Below are positions 1 through 9,167 of a stretch of DNA of 64,000 nt, one piece after another (positions within the stretch are counted from its first letter, which is position 1; the number at the start of each line of letters is the position of its first letter). The DNA comes from Sphingomonadaceae bacterium (lineage in GTDB: Bacteria; Pseudomonadota; Alphaproteobacteria; Sphingomonadales; Sphingomonadaceae). A program made the translations under genes and the position numbers. Under the pieces are notes generated by a model. It made no database searches. It was given only the letters and a program-made list of their open reading frames with translations, and was not told where the DNA came from. The stretch spans positions 186,001 to 250,000 of the forward strand of contig JACKKZ010000005.1 of NCBI GenBank assembly GCA_024236195.1, read 5' to 3'.

Positions 1-2
1 GC

Positions 3-2999
3 TTCCAATCCAGCGGCAGCGGCACGGCGACTGTGAACCATGTCGGCAAGCCGCATCAGGGCGTTCGCATTATGGAGCATCCCGGTTTCGTCGAATTCGA
101 TCCCGGCGCCGCGCTGCGCTGCAATGTGAATATCAAGGTCGAGAAGCCTTCGGAGGATGACCCCTATTGCTTCTCTGACGGGCAGCCTTACCTGCAAAAT
201 CTGGCGCTGATGGATGGCTCCAAATTCTTCAACGCCAATATGCCCTGGCCCCATGCGCCGCAGGGGATGAGCTGGGATGCGAGCCGCGACAAGCTGGCCA
301 ATTGCTACAATCTGGTGGTCAACAAGGTGCCATCTACGGGCGTAGTCAGCCGCAATGGCGGGCCGGTGGATTATGCCATCACCATCACCAATGCGAATTT
401 GCCGGGCACGAATGGCGATATCAACTATCCCAATTCGCTCGCCCAGCAGCGCATCGCGCCCTATTTTACCGATCTCTTCCTGCAGCAAAGCAATGGCACG
501 GTCGCGCCGGTCAATTGGCAGAACCTGACCCTTGGCAATAATCCCTGCCTGACCGGGACCACGCAGCGCTGTGATATTTTCCCGACCGTCGGCATGAGCG
601 GGAAGACGATCGAGGTCCTGCGCCTGCCTGCGCAGCAAAGCATGACCATCAGCTACACGCTGGATGGCCCGTTCGAGCCGCACCAGTTCTGCAACCGCGC
701 GCGCGGGTTTGGCGGGGGCAGCAAGCGGCAGTGGTATGAATGGTACTACAAACATCCCGATAGCTGGAACAGCACACCCTGCGTCCTCGTACGCGCCAGT
801 CTGGAAGTGGAGAAGGAGTTCATCACCCCGCCTTGGGTGACGCTGGGCGCCTCTACGCCATTCACCATCAAGGTCGATTGTAACGCGCCCTCCGGTTTCC
901 AGGACTTCAAGCGCAACCTCACTGTCTCGCCGGGCAGTCCGTCTGGCCGGATCAACCGGATCGTCATCGGCAGCGTGTGCGAGATTGACGAAGTGAACCT
1001 GCCTGACCCGGACCAATGGGGCGATTGCGGCTGGAAGAACCCGCTCTATCCGGCGGGCAAACAGGTGACGCTGGATGGCAGCGTGGAACCGCACAAGCTG
1101 CGGGTGGTGAACGAGCTGGAATGCACACCGCCGGTTGGCCAATCCAACCTGCGCCTGGTCAAGCAACTGGTCGATGACCCTTCCTGCATCAACAATGCCC
1201 TGTGCCGCTTCCGCATCACGCTGATCAATGACGGGCCTGGCTATTTCTCCGGCCCGGTCGAAATTGCCGATGCCTTTGGCAATGGCAGCACTCAGAGCTT
1301 CTATTACCTTGGTCCGGTCAATCCCTTCCAGTGGGACTGGCAATGCACCCAAATTGGGGCCTCCACTCCGATTACCTGCACCGAATCCGCCTTGGTGCTC
1401 GCGCCGAATGAATCGGCCTTTTTCGAAGTGACGCTGGATTTCGGGCCCGCCGGGACCAACTGCGCAGTGCTGGAGCAGCCCTTGCTGACACCCAAGCTGG
1501 AAAGCTGCGTGTCCGTGGGTGACCTGACGCCGAAGGTCAATGTCGCCAACCTGTCAGCCACCAAGCAGAAAAAGGCGGGTGAATGCCCCGGAGCAGCGGT
1601 GGGTCTTGGCAATTGCACTTTCCTGATCACGCTGACCAATAACGGCAGCGGTGATGCGCTAGGCTTGCTGGAGTTTCAGGACGTTATAACCGGCGGTGCG
1701 GCCAATGCGGGTAATGCCTCTGTGGCATCGGTCAGCCCGGCTGGCTGGACTTGCACTGCCAACGGGGCCGTTACCACCTGCAGCAACCCCAATGCTTCGA
1801 TCGCGGCTGGCCAGTCCATCACGATTGAGCTTACCCTGTATCTCAACTTTGCCGCCCCGGTAGCGGAAAACTGCATTGCCTTTACGCAAGCAGATGCAGC
1901 CGCCGGTGCGTGGGAGGCTTGTGCCCCGATCTACGCCACGGGGCAGCCGCGGCTGGAACTGGAAAAGACCAAGCTGACACCGGGTAGCTGCCCGTTGGGT
2001 ACACAAAGCTGCAGCTTCCGCTTCACGATCCGTAATGTGGGCAGCGGTCCATATAGTGGCCCGATCACCTTTGAAGATCGCTTCAGCAACAGCTCGACCG
2101 GCTATAACTCGCTGACCTTCCAGTCTGCGACCAGTGGCTTCACCTGTCGAAACAAGCCGAATGGCAGCGCATTCCTGCAGAACTATTTCATCTGCGAAAA
2201 TCTCGGCACGGTGAATATCCCGGCAGGCGGTTCGATCACTGTGGATGTGGCCTTTGATTATGCCGGTGCGTTTGCTGCGCGGCTCAATTGCGGGCGGTTG
2301 GTCACTGCTGCTGGTAGCGGGCCGGAAAGCTGCGTTACCATGACCGATCCGGCGCTCAATCTGGGTATCCGTAAAGAGGTGATCTCGGACGCGAGGCTGT
2401 GCAGCTATACGGGCAATGCCCAGTGCCGCTTTCGCATAACGGTCACCAACAATGGCAGCCAGCCCTACAGCGGGCCGATGCACGTGATCGACATATATCG
2501 CGACCAGGGCAATGTCCCGCAGAGCTATTCGATCGCCATGGCAGGGACCAATGGCTGGACCTGCCAAATGAGCGCATCAAGCCAATATAGCGATTGCACC
2601 AATCCATCCGTCAGCCTGCAACCCGGGGCATCCACAAGTTTTGAAGTGGTGTTCGACCTCGGCGGCACTCCGTTTGCCAACACCCGCAACTGCGCAATGC
2701 TGCAGGGGCCCCAGCTCACTCCCCGTCCCGAAAGCTGCGTCCCGCTGGGCCAGCAGCTCTTCCAGAGCGGGATCGTGGAGGATGAGGAGACTGGCAAGAA
2801 GAAGAAAAAGCGCAAGTTCAAGCTGCCCAAGGTGAAGATCAATGTCGGCATCGGCGTTGGCGGGATCCTGGGCGGCGGCAAGCGGCGCGAACCGGAGCCG
2901 GGCGAGGAAAAGCCCGACCGGCGTGGAGATGATCGCCGCAGTGATGACCGTCGCAGTGATGACCGTCGCAGTGGCGACAAGCCTGATGGAGTGGATTGA
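3..2999 (+). CDS. Large secreted protein with four Cys-paired DUF11-like repeats (5' end outside window)
   Basis: The reading frame is already open at base 3, so the start and any signal peptide lie upstream of the window. Four homologous units of about 134 residues begin near nt 1149, 1551, 1953 and 2355. Each has two cysteines followed by a 'C.F.IT..N.G...YSGP' strand and ends with a further 'ESC'-type cysteine. This is the style of DUF11/CARDB surface-repeat proteins, with likely disulfides in the periplasm or outside. The tail is lysine-rich ('KKKKKRKFKLPKVK'), then glycine-rich, then an Arg/Asp repeat. The stop lies 1 bp before the autotransporter-type gene, so the two are probably co-transcribed. 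Role unknown; a structural or adhesive surface protein is the best guess. Confidence 0.75.
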   Translation, partial: FQSSGSGTATVNHVGKPHQGVRIMEHPGFVEFDPGAALRCNVNIKVEKPSEDDPYCFSDGQPYLQNLALMDGSKFFNANMPWPHAPQGMSWDASRDKLANCYNLVVNKVPSTGVVSRNGGPVDYAITITNANLPGTNGDINYPNSLAQQRIAPYFTDLFLQQSNGTVAPVNWQNLTLGNNPCLTGTTQRCDIFPTVGMSGKTIEVLRLPAQQSMTISYTLDGPFEPHQFCNRARGFGGGSKRQWYEWYYKHPDSWNSTPCVLVRASLEVEKEFITPPWVTLGASTPFTIKVDCNAPSGFQDFKRNLTVSPGSPSGRINRIVIGSVCEIDEVNLPDPDQWGDCGWKNPLYPAGKQVTLDGSVEPHKLRVVNELECTPPVGQSNLRLVKQLVDDPSCINNALCRFRITLINDGPGYFSGPVEIADAFGNGSTQSFYYLGPVNPFQWDWQCTQIGASTPITCTESALVLAPNESAFFEVTLDFGPAGTNCAVLEQPLLTPKLESCVSVGDLTPKVNVANLSATKQKKAGECPGAAVGLGNCTFLITLTNNGSGDALGLLEFQDVITGGAANAGNASVASVSPAGWTCTANGAVTTCSNPNASIAAGQSITIELTLYLNFAAPVAENCIAFTQADAAAGAWEACAPIYATGQPRLELEKTKLTPGSCPLGTQSCSFRFTIRNVGSGPYSGPITFEDRFSNSSTGYNSLTFQSATSGFTCRNKPNGSAFLQNYFICENLGTVNIPAGGSITVDVAFDYAGAFAARLNCGRLVTAAGSGPESCVTMTDPALNLGIRKEVISDARLCSYTGNAQCRFRITVTNNGSQPYSGPMHVIDIYRDQGNVPQSYSIAMAGTNGWTCQMSASSQYSDCTNPSVSLQPGASTSFEVVFDLGGTPFANTRNCAMLQGPQLTPRPESCVPLGQQLFQSGIVEDEETGKKKKKRKFKLPKVKINVGIGVGGILGGGKRREPEPGEEKPDRRGDDRRSDDRRSDDRRSGDKPDGVD
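2928..2972 (+). repeat. 15-bp tandem repeat, three units, inside the repeat-protein gene
   Basis: Three consecutive 15-bp units (consensus gatgaccgtcgcagt) encode a DDRRS pentapeptide array at the extreme C-terminus of the preceding secreted protein. Units two and three are identical; the first differs at two bases. It is in frame, so copy-number change would lengthen or shorten the tail without a frameshift. Confidence 0.9.
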
Positions 3000-3000
3000 G

Positions 3001-4755
3001 ATGAGACAGAACTTCAAAAATGCGACTTTGATGATGGCTGGTCTGGGCCTGATCTTTCCTGTGGCCAACGCTAGGGCTGTGACGGTCGATTCCACAAGTA
3101 CGCCATTTACCGTGAATGATCCCGGCTCTTTTTCTCCGGTTTGCGAAGTATCATCCGTTGATCAAATTATCCGTGGAACGGTGGACGATCAGCTTTTTCA
3201 GCGAGATATCTATTATATTGGCGTAACCGATGCCACCGGCACGATTGGACTCAATAATCTGGGGCTACCCAACCCCCAACAGATTAGAAGTTTGCAGGTC
3301 GGTGTTACGACCGTTGCACTGGGGTTCATTGATCGGGCTGACTTGAACAGCCCCAAATTCATGACGATCTGGGAAGGAATACCTGATGTGGGCAATTCCG
3401 GATCGTTCCGCCCCGGTGCCGTCCTGGCGCAAATCCCAATCCCTGCGAGCGTGATTTTGGCGAACTGCGCAGGCTCGAATCAGACCCCCAGCGCCAATGC
3501 CGGGGCGGACATTGGCAATGTGGTGCCGGGGTCGCTGGTGACGCTGGATGGCACTGCCTCCACTGACCCCGACAATGACGCGCTGACCTATAGCTGGGTG
3601 CAGACCTCTGGCCCGGCCGTGACGCTGGATGATGCGACGTCCCCCACGCCCAGCTTCACAGCGCCGGGCGGGGCGGGGAGCACGCCGATCACATTCCAGC
3701 TGGTCGTGAATGATGGCACGGTCAGCTCCGTTGCGGACAGCATCACCATCAGCTTCCTCGACAATATCGCGACGGCGCAGGCGCAAGCGGGTGAGTTCAT
3801 GGTCGCGCGCAATGCTTTGCTGCTGGCGCACCAGCCGGACTTGCAGCGGCGGATTGACCGGCTGAACGGCACGGCGCGCGGGGGCAGTGCGAATGTAGCC
3901 GGGGTGTCGCTGCCGCCTGCCACCAGGCTGCCGCTCGCGGTCAGCGCTTTCAACGGCAATATTGCCGCCAATACAAGCCTTGCTGCCGCGCGCGGGACAG
4001 GCACTGTTTCCGGCAGATGGGACATCTGGGCAGAAGCCTATCTGGTCGACCACCGTTTCGGCACGCGGAATGGCGACGCCGCGATTATTTATGGCGGGGT
4101 GGATTATGCGATCTCACCCGGTTTGCTGGTGGGGGTGTTGGGGCAATATGACCATGTCGAAGCGGACAGTATGGTGACCACTGGTGTGCTCGATGGGGAA
4201 GGCTGGATGGTCGGCCCCTATGCCACTGCGCGGCTCGCGCCCAATCTCTATGCGGATGTGCGCGCTGCCTGGGGCAAGTCGGACAATCGCATCTCCCCCT
4301 TCGGGAGCTATGTGGACACATTCGACACGGAACGGGTGCTGCTGGGCGCAACCCTGACCGGTGAGTTCGAGCCCGCGCCGAATTTCACCATCCGGCCCGA
4401 AATAGCGCTGCACTGGATCAAGGACCGGCAGCAATCCTATGTCGATACGCCGGGCAGCATGATCCCGGCGCAGAGTTTCGAGCTTGGCCAGCTCAGCTTC
4501 GCCCCGCGCGCCATGTATAGTTTCGAGACCGCCAATGGCTCGCGTATCCGCCCCTTCGTGGAGGCGCGCGGTGCCTATGATTTCGGGGACCGGCTGGGCG
4601 TTTTGGCAAAGCGCACCCATGCGCGGGTTGAAGGCGGGGTGGATTTGCTGACCAGCGCGGGCCTGCGCCTCTCCGCCTCCGGCTTCCTCGATGGCATCGG
4701 CGACAGCACCTGGCGCGCCAGCGGGGTACGGGCGAACGTGGCCTATACGTTCTAG
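3001..4755 (+). CDS. Autotransporter-type outer-membrane protein with a PKD-like domain
   Basis: The start at 3001 gives 584 residues beginning MRQNFKNATLMMAGLGL, a signal peptide ending near 'ANARA'. Start codons further upstream in the same frame would overlap the preceding gene. Residues about 25-155 are an unrecognised passenger. About 160-255 form an Ig-like PKD/K319L-type domain ('ANAGAD...GTASTDPDNDALTYSW'). The last ~270 residues alternate strands in the manner of an autotransporter beta-barrel and end in 'VAYTF', with the terminal Phe expected of Bam substrates. The passenger is clearly richer in AT than the barrel. It lies 1 bp after the repeat-protein gene. Likely outer-membrane anchored and surface exposed; the ligand is unknown. 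Confidence 0.8.
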   Translation: MRQNFKNATLMMAGLGLIFPVANARAVTVDSTSTPFTVNDPGSFSPVCEVSSVDQIIRGTVDDQLFQRDIYYIGVTDATGTIGLNNLGLPNPQQIRSLQVGVTTVALGFIDRADLNSPKFMTIWEGIPDVGNSGSFRPGAVLAQIPIPASVILANCAGSNQTPSANAGADIGNVVPGSLVTLDGTASTDPDNDALTYSWVQTSGPAVTLDDATSPTPSFTAPGGAGSTPITFQLVVNDGTVSSVADSITISFLDNIATAQAQAGEFMVARNALLLAHQPDLQRRIDRLNGTARGGSANVAGVSLPPATRLPLAVSAFNGNIAANTSLAAARGTGTVSGRWDIWAEAYLVDHRFGTRNGDAAIIYGGVDYAISPGLLVGVLGQYDHVEADSMVTTGVLDGEGWMVGPYATARLAPNLYADVRAAWGKSDNRISPFGSYVDTFDTERVLLGATLTGEFEPAPNFTIRPEIALHWIKDRQQSYVDTPGSMIPAQSFELGQLSFAPRAMYSFETANGSRIRPFVEARGAYDFGDRLGVLAKRTHARVEGGVDLLTSAGLRLSASGFLDGIGDSTWRASGVRANVAYTF

Positions 4756-4780
4756 AGAGCAGTTCCGACGCTCAACGCAA

Positions 4781-4814
4781 AAGGCCCCCGTTCGCAGGAT
4801 CGGGGGCCTTTCTT
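4781..4814. terminator. Bidirectional rho-independent terminator
   Basis: Perfect 8-bp stem (ggcccccg / cgggggcc) with a 10-nt loop, A-rich on the left and T-rich on the right. It lies between the convergent autotransporter gene (ends 4755) and the small secreted-protein gene (ends 4839), so it can stop transcription from both sides. Confidence 0.85.
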
Positions 4815-4838
4815 GGCAGTACATGACTGGGAAGGGCA

Positions 4839-5216
4839 TCAGGGCTGCGGCGATTTCCCGACCGGGCGATCGGGAGTAACCGGGCTTGCCGTGCTCGGGC
4901 GGCGCAGGATCGGCTTGGCCTTGGCGGTCCCGCGATCAAGGCCGGTTCCGCCAGAGCCCTTTATTCCGCTGTTGCCTTCTGTAACGTTGGCACCGTCGCA
5001 AATATAGCCTTCAGCGAGCGCGGTCATGCCGTTGCCAGTGTCTGCATACCATTCATAGCCATGCCCGTTATCCCGATATTCGCAGGCCAAGACAGAGACC
5101 ACAGGCCCTTCTCCGAGTTTGACAATATAGGTGCCTTCATCGCGTGCCAGGGCTGTCTGGCTGCCCAGGAACATGCCAGATGTCAGTGCCAGAGCTGCAA
5201 GAATTCGCTTTTCCAT
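4839..5216 (-). CDS. Small secreted protein of unknown function
   Basis: 125 residues. The start at 5216 (MEKRILAALALTSGMFLGS) is preferred over the ATG 12 bp upstream because GGAGGA then sits 5 nt before it. A signal peptide probably ends at 'ALA'. The mature part has a Cys pair ('LACEYR...YICDGAN') and a tail rich in Gly, Pro and Lys ending 'KSPQP'. No family recognised. It is the last gene of the minus-strand run that begins with the SARP-like regulator and ends at the bidirectional terminator. The Cys pair suggests a folded periplasmic or secreted product. Confidence 0.6.
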   Translation of the reverse strand: MEKRILAALALTSGMFLGSQTALARDEGTYIVKLGEGPVVSVLACEYRDNGHGYEWYADTGNGMTALAEGYICDGANVTEGNSGIKGSGGTGLDRGTAKAKPILRRPSTASPVTPDRPVGKSPQP

Positions 5217-5268
5217 TCTTTCCTCCATAGGTGGGCACAGGCACTTGCCTGCACATGGAAAGGTCGTC

Positions 5269-5763
5269 TCATGGCTGGTGACGGTTCATTCCGTGGACTG
5301 AAACGAAATTGCCCGGGCTGCAGTCAACGTCGCGGTCGAAATACCAGGTCTCGTCCGGGCCCAACGGTGTGCCGCGCAGGCTGCGGACTTCCTCCATGAT
5401 CGAGCGGGCGCGGTCGCTGCCCATCGAGCTGGGGGGTAGGGGATGCGGCGTATAGCGGTAGCGCAGCCCGTAGTTCGCGACATATTGGGTGAGGCGATAA
5501 ACGCCGCTGCTGCTACGGCTGAAATGGACCCGCATGGCGCATTGCGGATGCGGGGTGCAGCTCCAGTAGTGCCGCCGCCCGTTGCTGCCGGTGAAAGGTT
5601 CCACTTCGTTGCAGGGCTGCGGATTGGCCGGGGGCGGGCCGAGCACCTCAGGCTGGCTGGCAAGGCTGCTGGTGAACTGCGGCAGATCGCTTTGCGGGCC
5701 GGTCTGACATGCGGCGAGCAGCAGCACCGGGCTCAAGGCGGACAGGGTCATGAATTTACGCAT
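5269..5763 (-). CDS. Putative lipoprotein
   Basis: 164 residues starting MRKFMTLSALSPVLLLAAC, a lipoprotein signal with lipobox LAAC. The start at 5763 is supported by GGAGG 6 nt upstream. The mature domain carries four Cys ('PCNEV', 'WSCTP', 'QCAMRV', 'VDCSPGNF') and the string 'RHYWSCTPHPQCAMRVHFSRSS'-like core, with no motif I can assign to a family. It lies between the two other exported proteins of the locus, 52 bp upstream of the small secreted protein. Predicted to be lipid-anchored, function unknown. Confidence 0.65.
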   Translation of the reverse strand: MRKFMTLSALSPVLLLAACQTGPQSDLPQFTSSLASQPEVLGPPPANPQPCNEVEPFTGSNGRRHYWSCTPHPQCAMRVHFSRSSSGVYRLTQYVANYGLRYRYTPHPLPPSSMGSDRARSIMEEVRSLRGTPLGPDETWYFDRDVDCSPGNFVSVHGMNRHQP

Positions 5764-5886
5764 AAGTGCCTCCGCGGGAATGTCTTCCAAGGTCGTGCGG
5801 CAGGCTGGGCAGGTTCAGTGAATGCACGAAAAAGGCGCGCAAAGCCGGTGCCTTGCGCGCCTTCCCCGGGGGAGGGGCCGGAGTGC

Positions 5887-6900
5887 CTATTTCAAAGGCA
5901 GGTCGTTGCCATCCAGCCGTTTCTTGCTGGAAGGGACACAGACAATCCGCGATCCGCCCAGCGTCATCTGCTGGCTGGTGAATTGGTCGCCGGTCTGCAC
6001 CCGGATCGGGCGGCGCGGCGGGGGCTGGCGGATAATGTCATAGCAGACGAGGTGCCGCTCCGGCCGTTCGACCTCATAGGTCTTCTTGCCATGGGTCTTG
6101 ACCGTCGGGTTGCACATATAGACCGGCTTGCCGAGCACCACCTGTTTACGCCCGAACTGGTCGCGCAGAGTGATCTGTTCGGGCTTCAGCGCCTGACCTT
6201 CCATCACCTGGTAGCACTGGAAATGGTCGCCCTTCATCGCAGTCGGTTCAACCGGGTTGGCGATGCCGGTGCAGGGCATGGAGACAACCCGGTAATTGCG
6301 CGGATTGGCGTTCAACGTCTGGCCCGTGCCATCCCAGACAAAGCGCAGCTCGCTCGCCTGCGTCAGTGCGGGCAAAGTGTAATTGCCCCAGCCAGATCCG
6401 CCGCTGGCGATGGTCGGACTCATGTAGAGCTGGCCCAGCGGAGCCGCGCCATTGATGATCGCCGCCGCGCCGGCATTGGTGCTTGCCATTGCCTGCCCTG
6501 CCGCAGTGGTGCCGGGATGGGTCACGCTGGACAGACGCACCTTGTTGAGCGGGCCATTGGGGGCGCCAGTATAGGTAAAGGCAGCAGGCCCGGCGACATG
6601 GGCAACCAGCCCCTGCCGCACGGCCCCGTCACCCCAGGCAATGATATGCAGCTTGCAACTGCGCAGCCCTTGCGCATCGTCAGGCAGGTCAAAGGCGAAT
6701 GTGTGCATCTTTGGCCAGATTCCGGCAACGGACGCAGGGATGACATTGTACTGGCCGGGGCTGGTTTCCATCACCATCAGTGCGCCATTATCAGCCATGA
6801 TGGTTGCGGTGCCCGGCTGGGCAAGCGCCGGAGAGGCCAGGACGAGGCTGGCACAGGCGGCACAGGCAGTGAGTGTTGCCGCAAAGCGGGGGTGTGGCAT
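5887..6900 (-). CDS. Secreted protein with a C-terminal Cys-rich DUF7450-like domain
   Basis: 337 residues with an N-terminal signal peptide ending near 'ASPALAQ' and a strong AAGGAGG before the ATG at 6900. The C-terminal third has the pattern 'HFQCYQV...ITLRDQFG...VVLGKPVYMCNP...HLVCYDI', resembling a domain of bacterial secreted proteins that I believe is catalogued as DUF7450 (name from memory). The N-terminal two thirds have a 'RSCKLHIIAWGDGAV' segment and no recognisable catalytic motif. The gene follows the protease gene by 66 bp on the same strand. It may be a substrate of the neighbouring protease or a structural envelope protein; this is inference. Confidence 0.6.
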   Translation of the reverse strand: MPHPRFAATLTACAACASLVLASPALAQPGTATIMADNGALMVMETSPGQYNVIPASVAGIWPKMHTFAFDLPDDAQGLRSCKLHIIAWGDGAVRQGLVAHVAGPAAFTYTGAPNGPLNKVRLSSVTHPGTTAAGQAMASTNAGAAAIINGAAPLGQLYMSPTIASGGSGWGNYTLPALTQASELRFVWDGTGQTLNANPRNYRVVSMPCTGIANPVEPTAMKGDHFQCYQVMEGQALKPEQITLRDQFGRKQVVLGKPVYMCNPTVKTHGKKTYEVERPERHLVCYDIIRQPPPRRPIRVQTGDQFTSQQMTLGGSRIVCVPSSKKRLDGNDLPLK

Positions 6901-6966
6901 GATGTCCTCCTTGTTGGCCGGGCAGTCCGGCTGGCAAGGAAAGGTCGTTCCCCACGGGCAAGTGGT

Positions 6967-8502
6967 TCAATCGCTGCGTTGGTCTTGTCTGCGCCTGCGC
7001 CATAGCAGCAGCAGGATGGCTGCAAAAACGGCCATCACGGCTCCTGCGAGGGAGACTACGGCCCAACTGTTATCCGCCACTTCGGGGCCTCGTCGGGCGG
7101 CGGCGGCACTTGCAGCCACAGGCGCAAGGCTGGCCTGGCCCAGGGTGAACAGACCGGCACCGAAGGTGAAGTCCGTACCCGGCTCGCCCAGATCCAGCGC
7201 GTCGGAGCGAATTGCGGCACGCATGGCAGCAGGGGCGCGGCCACCATTGCAGGCGGGCATACGCAGCATGGAGCCGGACACGATGGCCGTGGCAAAGGAT
7301 GTGCCGGTGACATTGCGCCGTCCGCCGGGAACCGCTGCGTTCATGCCGACGCCCCAGGCGGCGATATCGACTTTCTCCCCGCGTGAGGCATTGGTGTAGA
7401 TCCGCTGCCGCTCGTCAATCGCAGTCACAGCCAGTGTGACATCCAGCCTGCCGGGAAAGAGCACGCTGTAATGCGGATCATTGCCCGCCGCCGCCGCGAT
7501 ACAGGTGCCGGATTGGTCAAGCTTTTCAATGAGTTTACCCACGACCTTGTCATGATCTCGCGTGGCGAAGGACAGATTGGCGACATTGGGGCCAAGGGCA
7601 ATCGCGGCATCCAGCGCTCGTGCCAAATCAGGCGTATATCCATACCAGTCGCCCTTGCTGTCTTTCGAAAAAGCGGCAAGGCTGACCAGCTCTGCCCCTT
7701 GCGCGACACCGGGAAAAGCACCCGTGCCGACGAGGATTTCGGCTATCGCCGTCCCATGGGCGGCAGGCGCGCTGGTCGAGCCGAAGACCTGTTGCGAGAG
7801 CCTCGCTCCGGCCAAGGCTGCGTTGCCTTCGTCCACCGGACTGTCAATCATCACGATCCGCCCGCTCACCGCCCCGCTGGCGGGCGGTGTCAGGCCGTGC
7901 ATTGCCAAGCCCTTCTCGCGCGAATTACCCAGCAGCCAATAAATATGGTTGGGTTGAGCCCAGGCGATGGATTGGTCCCGCTCCAGCTGGTCAATGGCCG
8001 CTTGCGGGCTGGTTCCGTAAGGCAAGCGCGCATGGACCATAGCCACGCCCAGATTGTCCAGCGGGCTGATCGCCAGCACCGTCAAGCCATTGCGCGCCGC
8101 AATGGCACGCAGTCGGTCTTGTGGCAAATCCGCGAAGAACAGCACCTGGTCCGGGACGATGTCCGCCCCGCTATATGGCCCCATGATGAGGGGGGCATCC
8201 GGTGCCGCATTGGGTGCTGCACGAATTACAGGGAAATCGCGCGGCGGCTTTTTCGGAGCCGGTTTGGCGGCGCCGCTTGCCCTCGGCTTTGTGTCCCCGC
8301 GCTGCGGGGGAAGCGGAGCCTTGGTCGGTGCGGCAGCAGGCACTGCGGATGCTGCTGCTGGCTCTTCAGGCACCACAATGCCAATCGCCGCCGCCTGTTC
8401 GCGGGTCATGCCTTCCGGCAGTTTGACGCTGGCGGTAGCGGACACTGTGAAGGCGATGGTCGCCAGCACGCCGAAAACATGGATGCCGGCCTGCTTGCTC
8501 AC
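6967..8502 (-). CDS. Subtilisin-like (S8) serine protease, membrane-anchored
   Basis: 511 residues, GTG start overlapping the stop of the anti-sigma-like gene (GTGA). Order: signal peptide, Pro/Ala-rich linker, I9-type propeptide-like segment (about residues 125-195), then the S8 domain. The catalytic triad is visible as Asp220 ('VMIDSPVD'), His249 ('AHGTAIAE') and Ser402 ('GTSFATAIVSGS'). A hydrophobic helix near residues 480-505 followed by 'RRRRQDQRSD' gives a C-terminal inner-membrane anchor, so the protease should face the periplasm. Coupling to the anti-sigma-like gene suggests regulated proteolysis of that protein or processing of the exported proteins downstream; this is inference. 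Confidence 0.88.
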   Translation of the reverse strand: MSKQAGIHVFGVLATIAFTVSATASVKLPEGMTREQAAAIGIVVPEEPAAASAVPAAAPTKAPLPPQRGDTKPRASGAAKPAPKKPPRDFPVIRAAPNAAPDAPLIMGPYSGADIVPDQVLFFADLPQDRLRAIAARNGLTVLAISPLDNLGVAMVHARLPYGTSPQAAIDQLERDQSIAWAQPNHIYWLLGNSREKGLAMHGLTPPASGAVSGRIVMIDSPVDEGNAALAGARLSQQVFGSTSAPAAHGTAIAEILVGTGAFPGVAQGAELVSLAAFSKDSKGDWYGYTPDLARALDAAIALGPNVANLSFATRDHDKVVGKLIEKLDQSGTCIAAAAGNDPHYSVLFPGRLDVTLAVTAIDERQRIYTNASRGEKVDIAAWGVGMNAAVPGGRRNVTGTSFATAIVSGSMLRMPACNGGRAPAAMRAAIRSDALDLGEPGTDFTFGAGLFTLGQASLAPVAASAAAARRGPEVADNSWAVVSLAGAVMAVFAAILLLLWRRRRQDQRSD

Positions 8503-9167
8503 GCCGCCGGTTTTGCCGAAGCGATGATCAGGTAGGACCGCAGCCGCTCGGCCAGCTCTGCTGCGCTTTCGCCTTCCTTGCCACCGCTCAGCACCAGCGC
8601 GCCAAAGGCGCCGCTGGAAGCGATCGAGAGCCCCTCCTGCTCCAGCAGCGCGACCAGTTCACCCCACCCGGCAGTATCAGCCACTTCGATCACCACCACG
8701 CCCTGTGCAGCGTCCTCGCATTGGCCGGAGGCGAGGCGGAAATTCTCCGCTTCCAGCCGGGCGATATCCTGTGCCTGTTTGACGGAAAATCCGCCGAGTC
8801 CGGCGAGCGCGACGGACAAGGCGATTGCCGGGCGCCAGCGGGCCGGATTGAGGAAGCTGAGCGGGTTGCGCTTCGGTGTCGGAGCACTACCGGCATCACC
8901 CAGCAGCCGCGCCGGTTCCTGTTCCGGCAAGCGGTCTGACAAGGTTGCCAGCCGCTCTTCGCGATGCTCTTCTGCTTCGGCCACCTGCGCCTCCATCTCG
9001 TTACGGACCATCCGGGCAAGGTCCCGTTCGCGCCCCAGTTCTTCCCGCAGGACGCTGGATTGGCTCAGCGCCTGTTCCAGTTCCAGCCGCTCTTCCTCGT
9101 CAATCGTGCCATTCACATAGGCAGGCAACAGGCCGCGCAGCCGGTCATATTCACGTTTGTCATCCAT
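8499..9167 (-). CDS. Anti-sigma-factor-like single-pass membrane protein
   Basis: 222 residues from the start at 9167 (MDDKREYDRLRGLLPAYVNG). This start overlaps the stop of the P450-peroxidase gene by 8 bp; an ATG at 9191 would add 8 residues. The N-terminal ~45 residues match the anti-sigma pattern 'RLRGLLPAYVNGTIDEEERLELEQ' but lack the His/Cys zinc ligands of ZAS domains. A membrane helix follows near residues 108-128 ('RPAIALSVALAGLGG'), then a ~95-residue periplasmic domain ('VVVIEVADTAGWGELVALL'). It probably holds an ECF sigma factor at the membrane, most simply the one at 16239-16796, although the two genes are not adjacent. Confidence 0.65.
   Translation of the reverse strand: MDDKREYDRLRGLLPAYVNGTIDEEERLELEQALSQSSVLREELGRERDLARMVRNEMEAQVAEAEEHREERLATLSDRLPEQEPARLLGDAGSAPTPKRNPLSFLNPARWRPAIALSVALAGLGGFSVKQAQDIARLEAENFRLASGQCEDAAQGVVVIEVADTAGWGELVALLEQEGLSIASSGAFGALVLSGGKEGESAAELAERLRSYLIIASAKPAA

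Noticed and set aside
1659..2567. Long open frame on the minus strand opposite the secreted repeat-protein gene
   Set aside because: High-GC antisense shadow: Arg/Ala/Gly-rich translation with no motif and no ribosome site, while the plus strand carries clear repeats.
5443..7005. 520-codon plus-strand open frame
   Set aside because: Antisense to a lipoprotein gene and a signal-peptide protein with good ribosome sites; its translation is low-complexity and Arg/Gly/His-rich.
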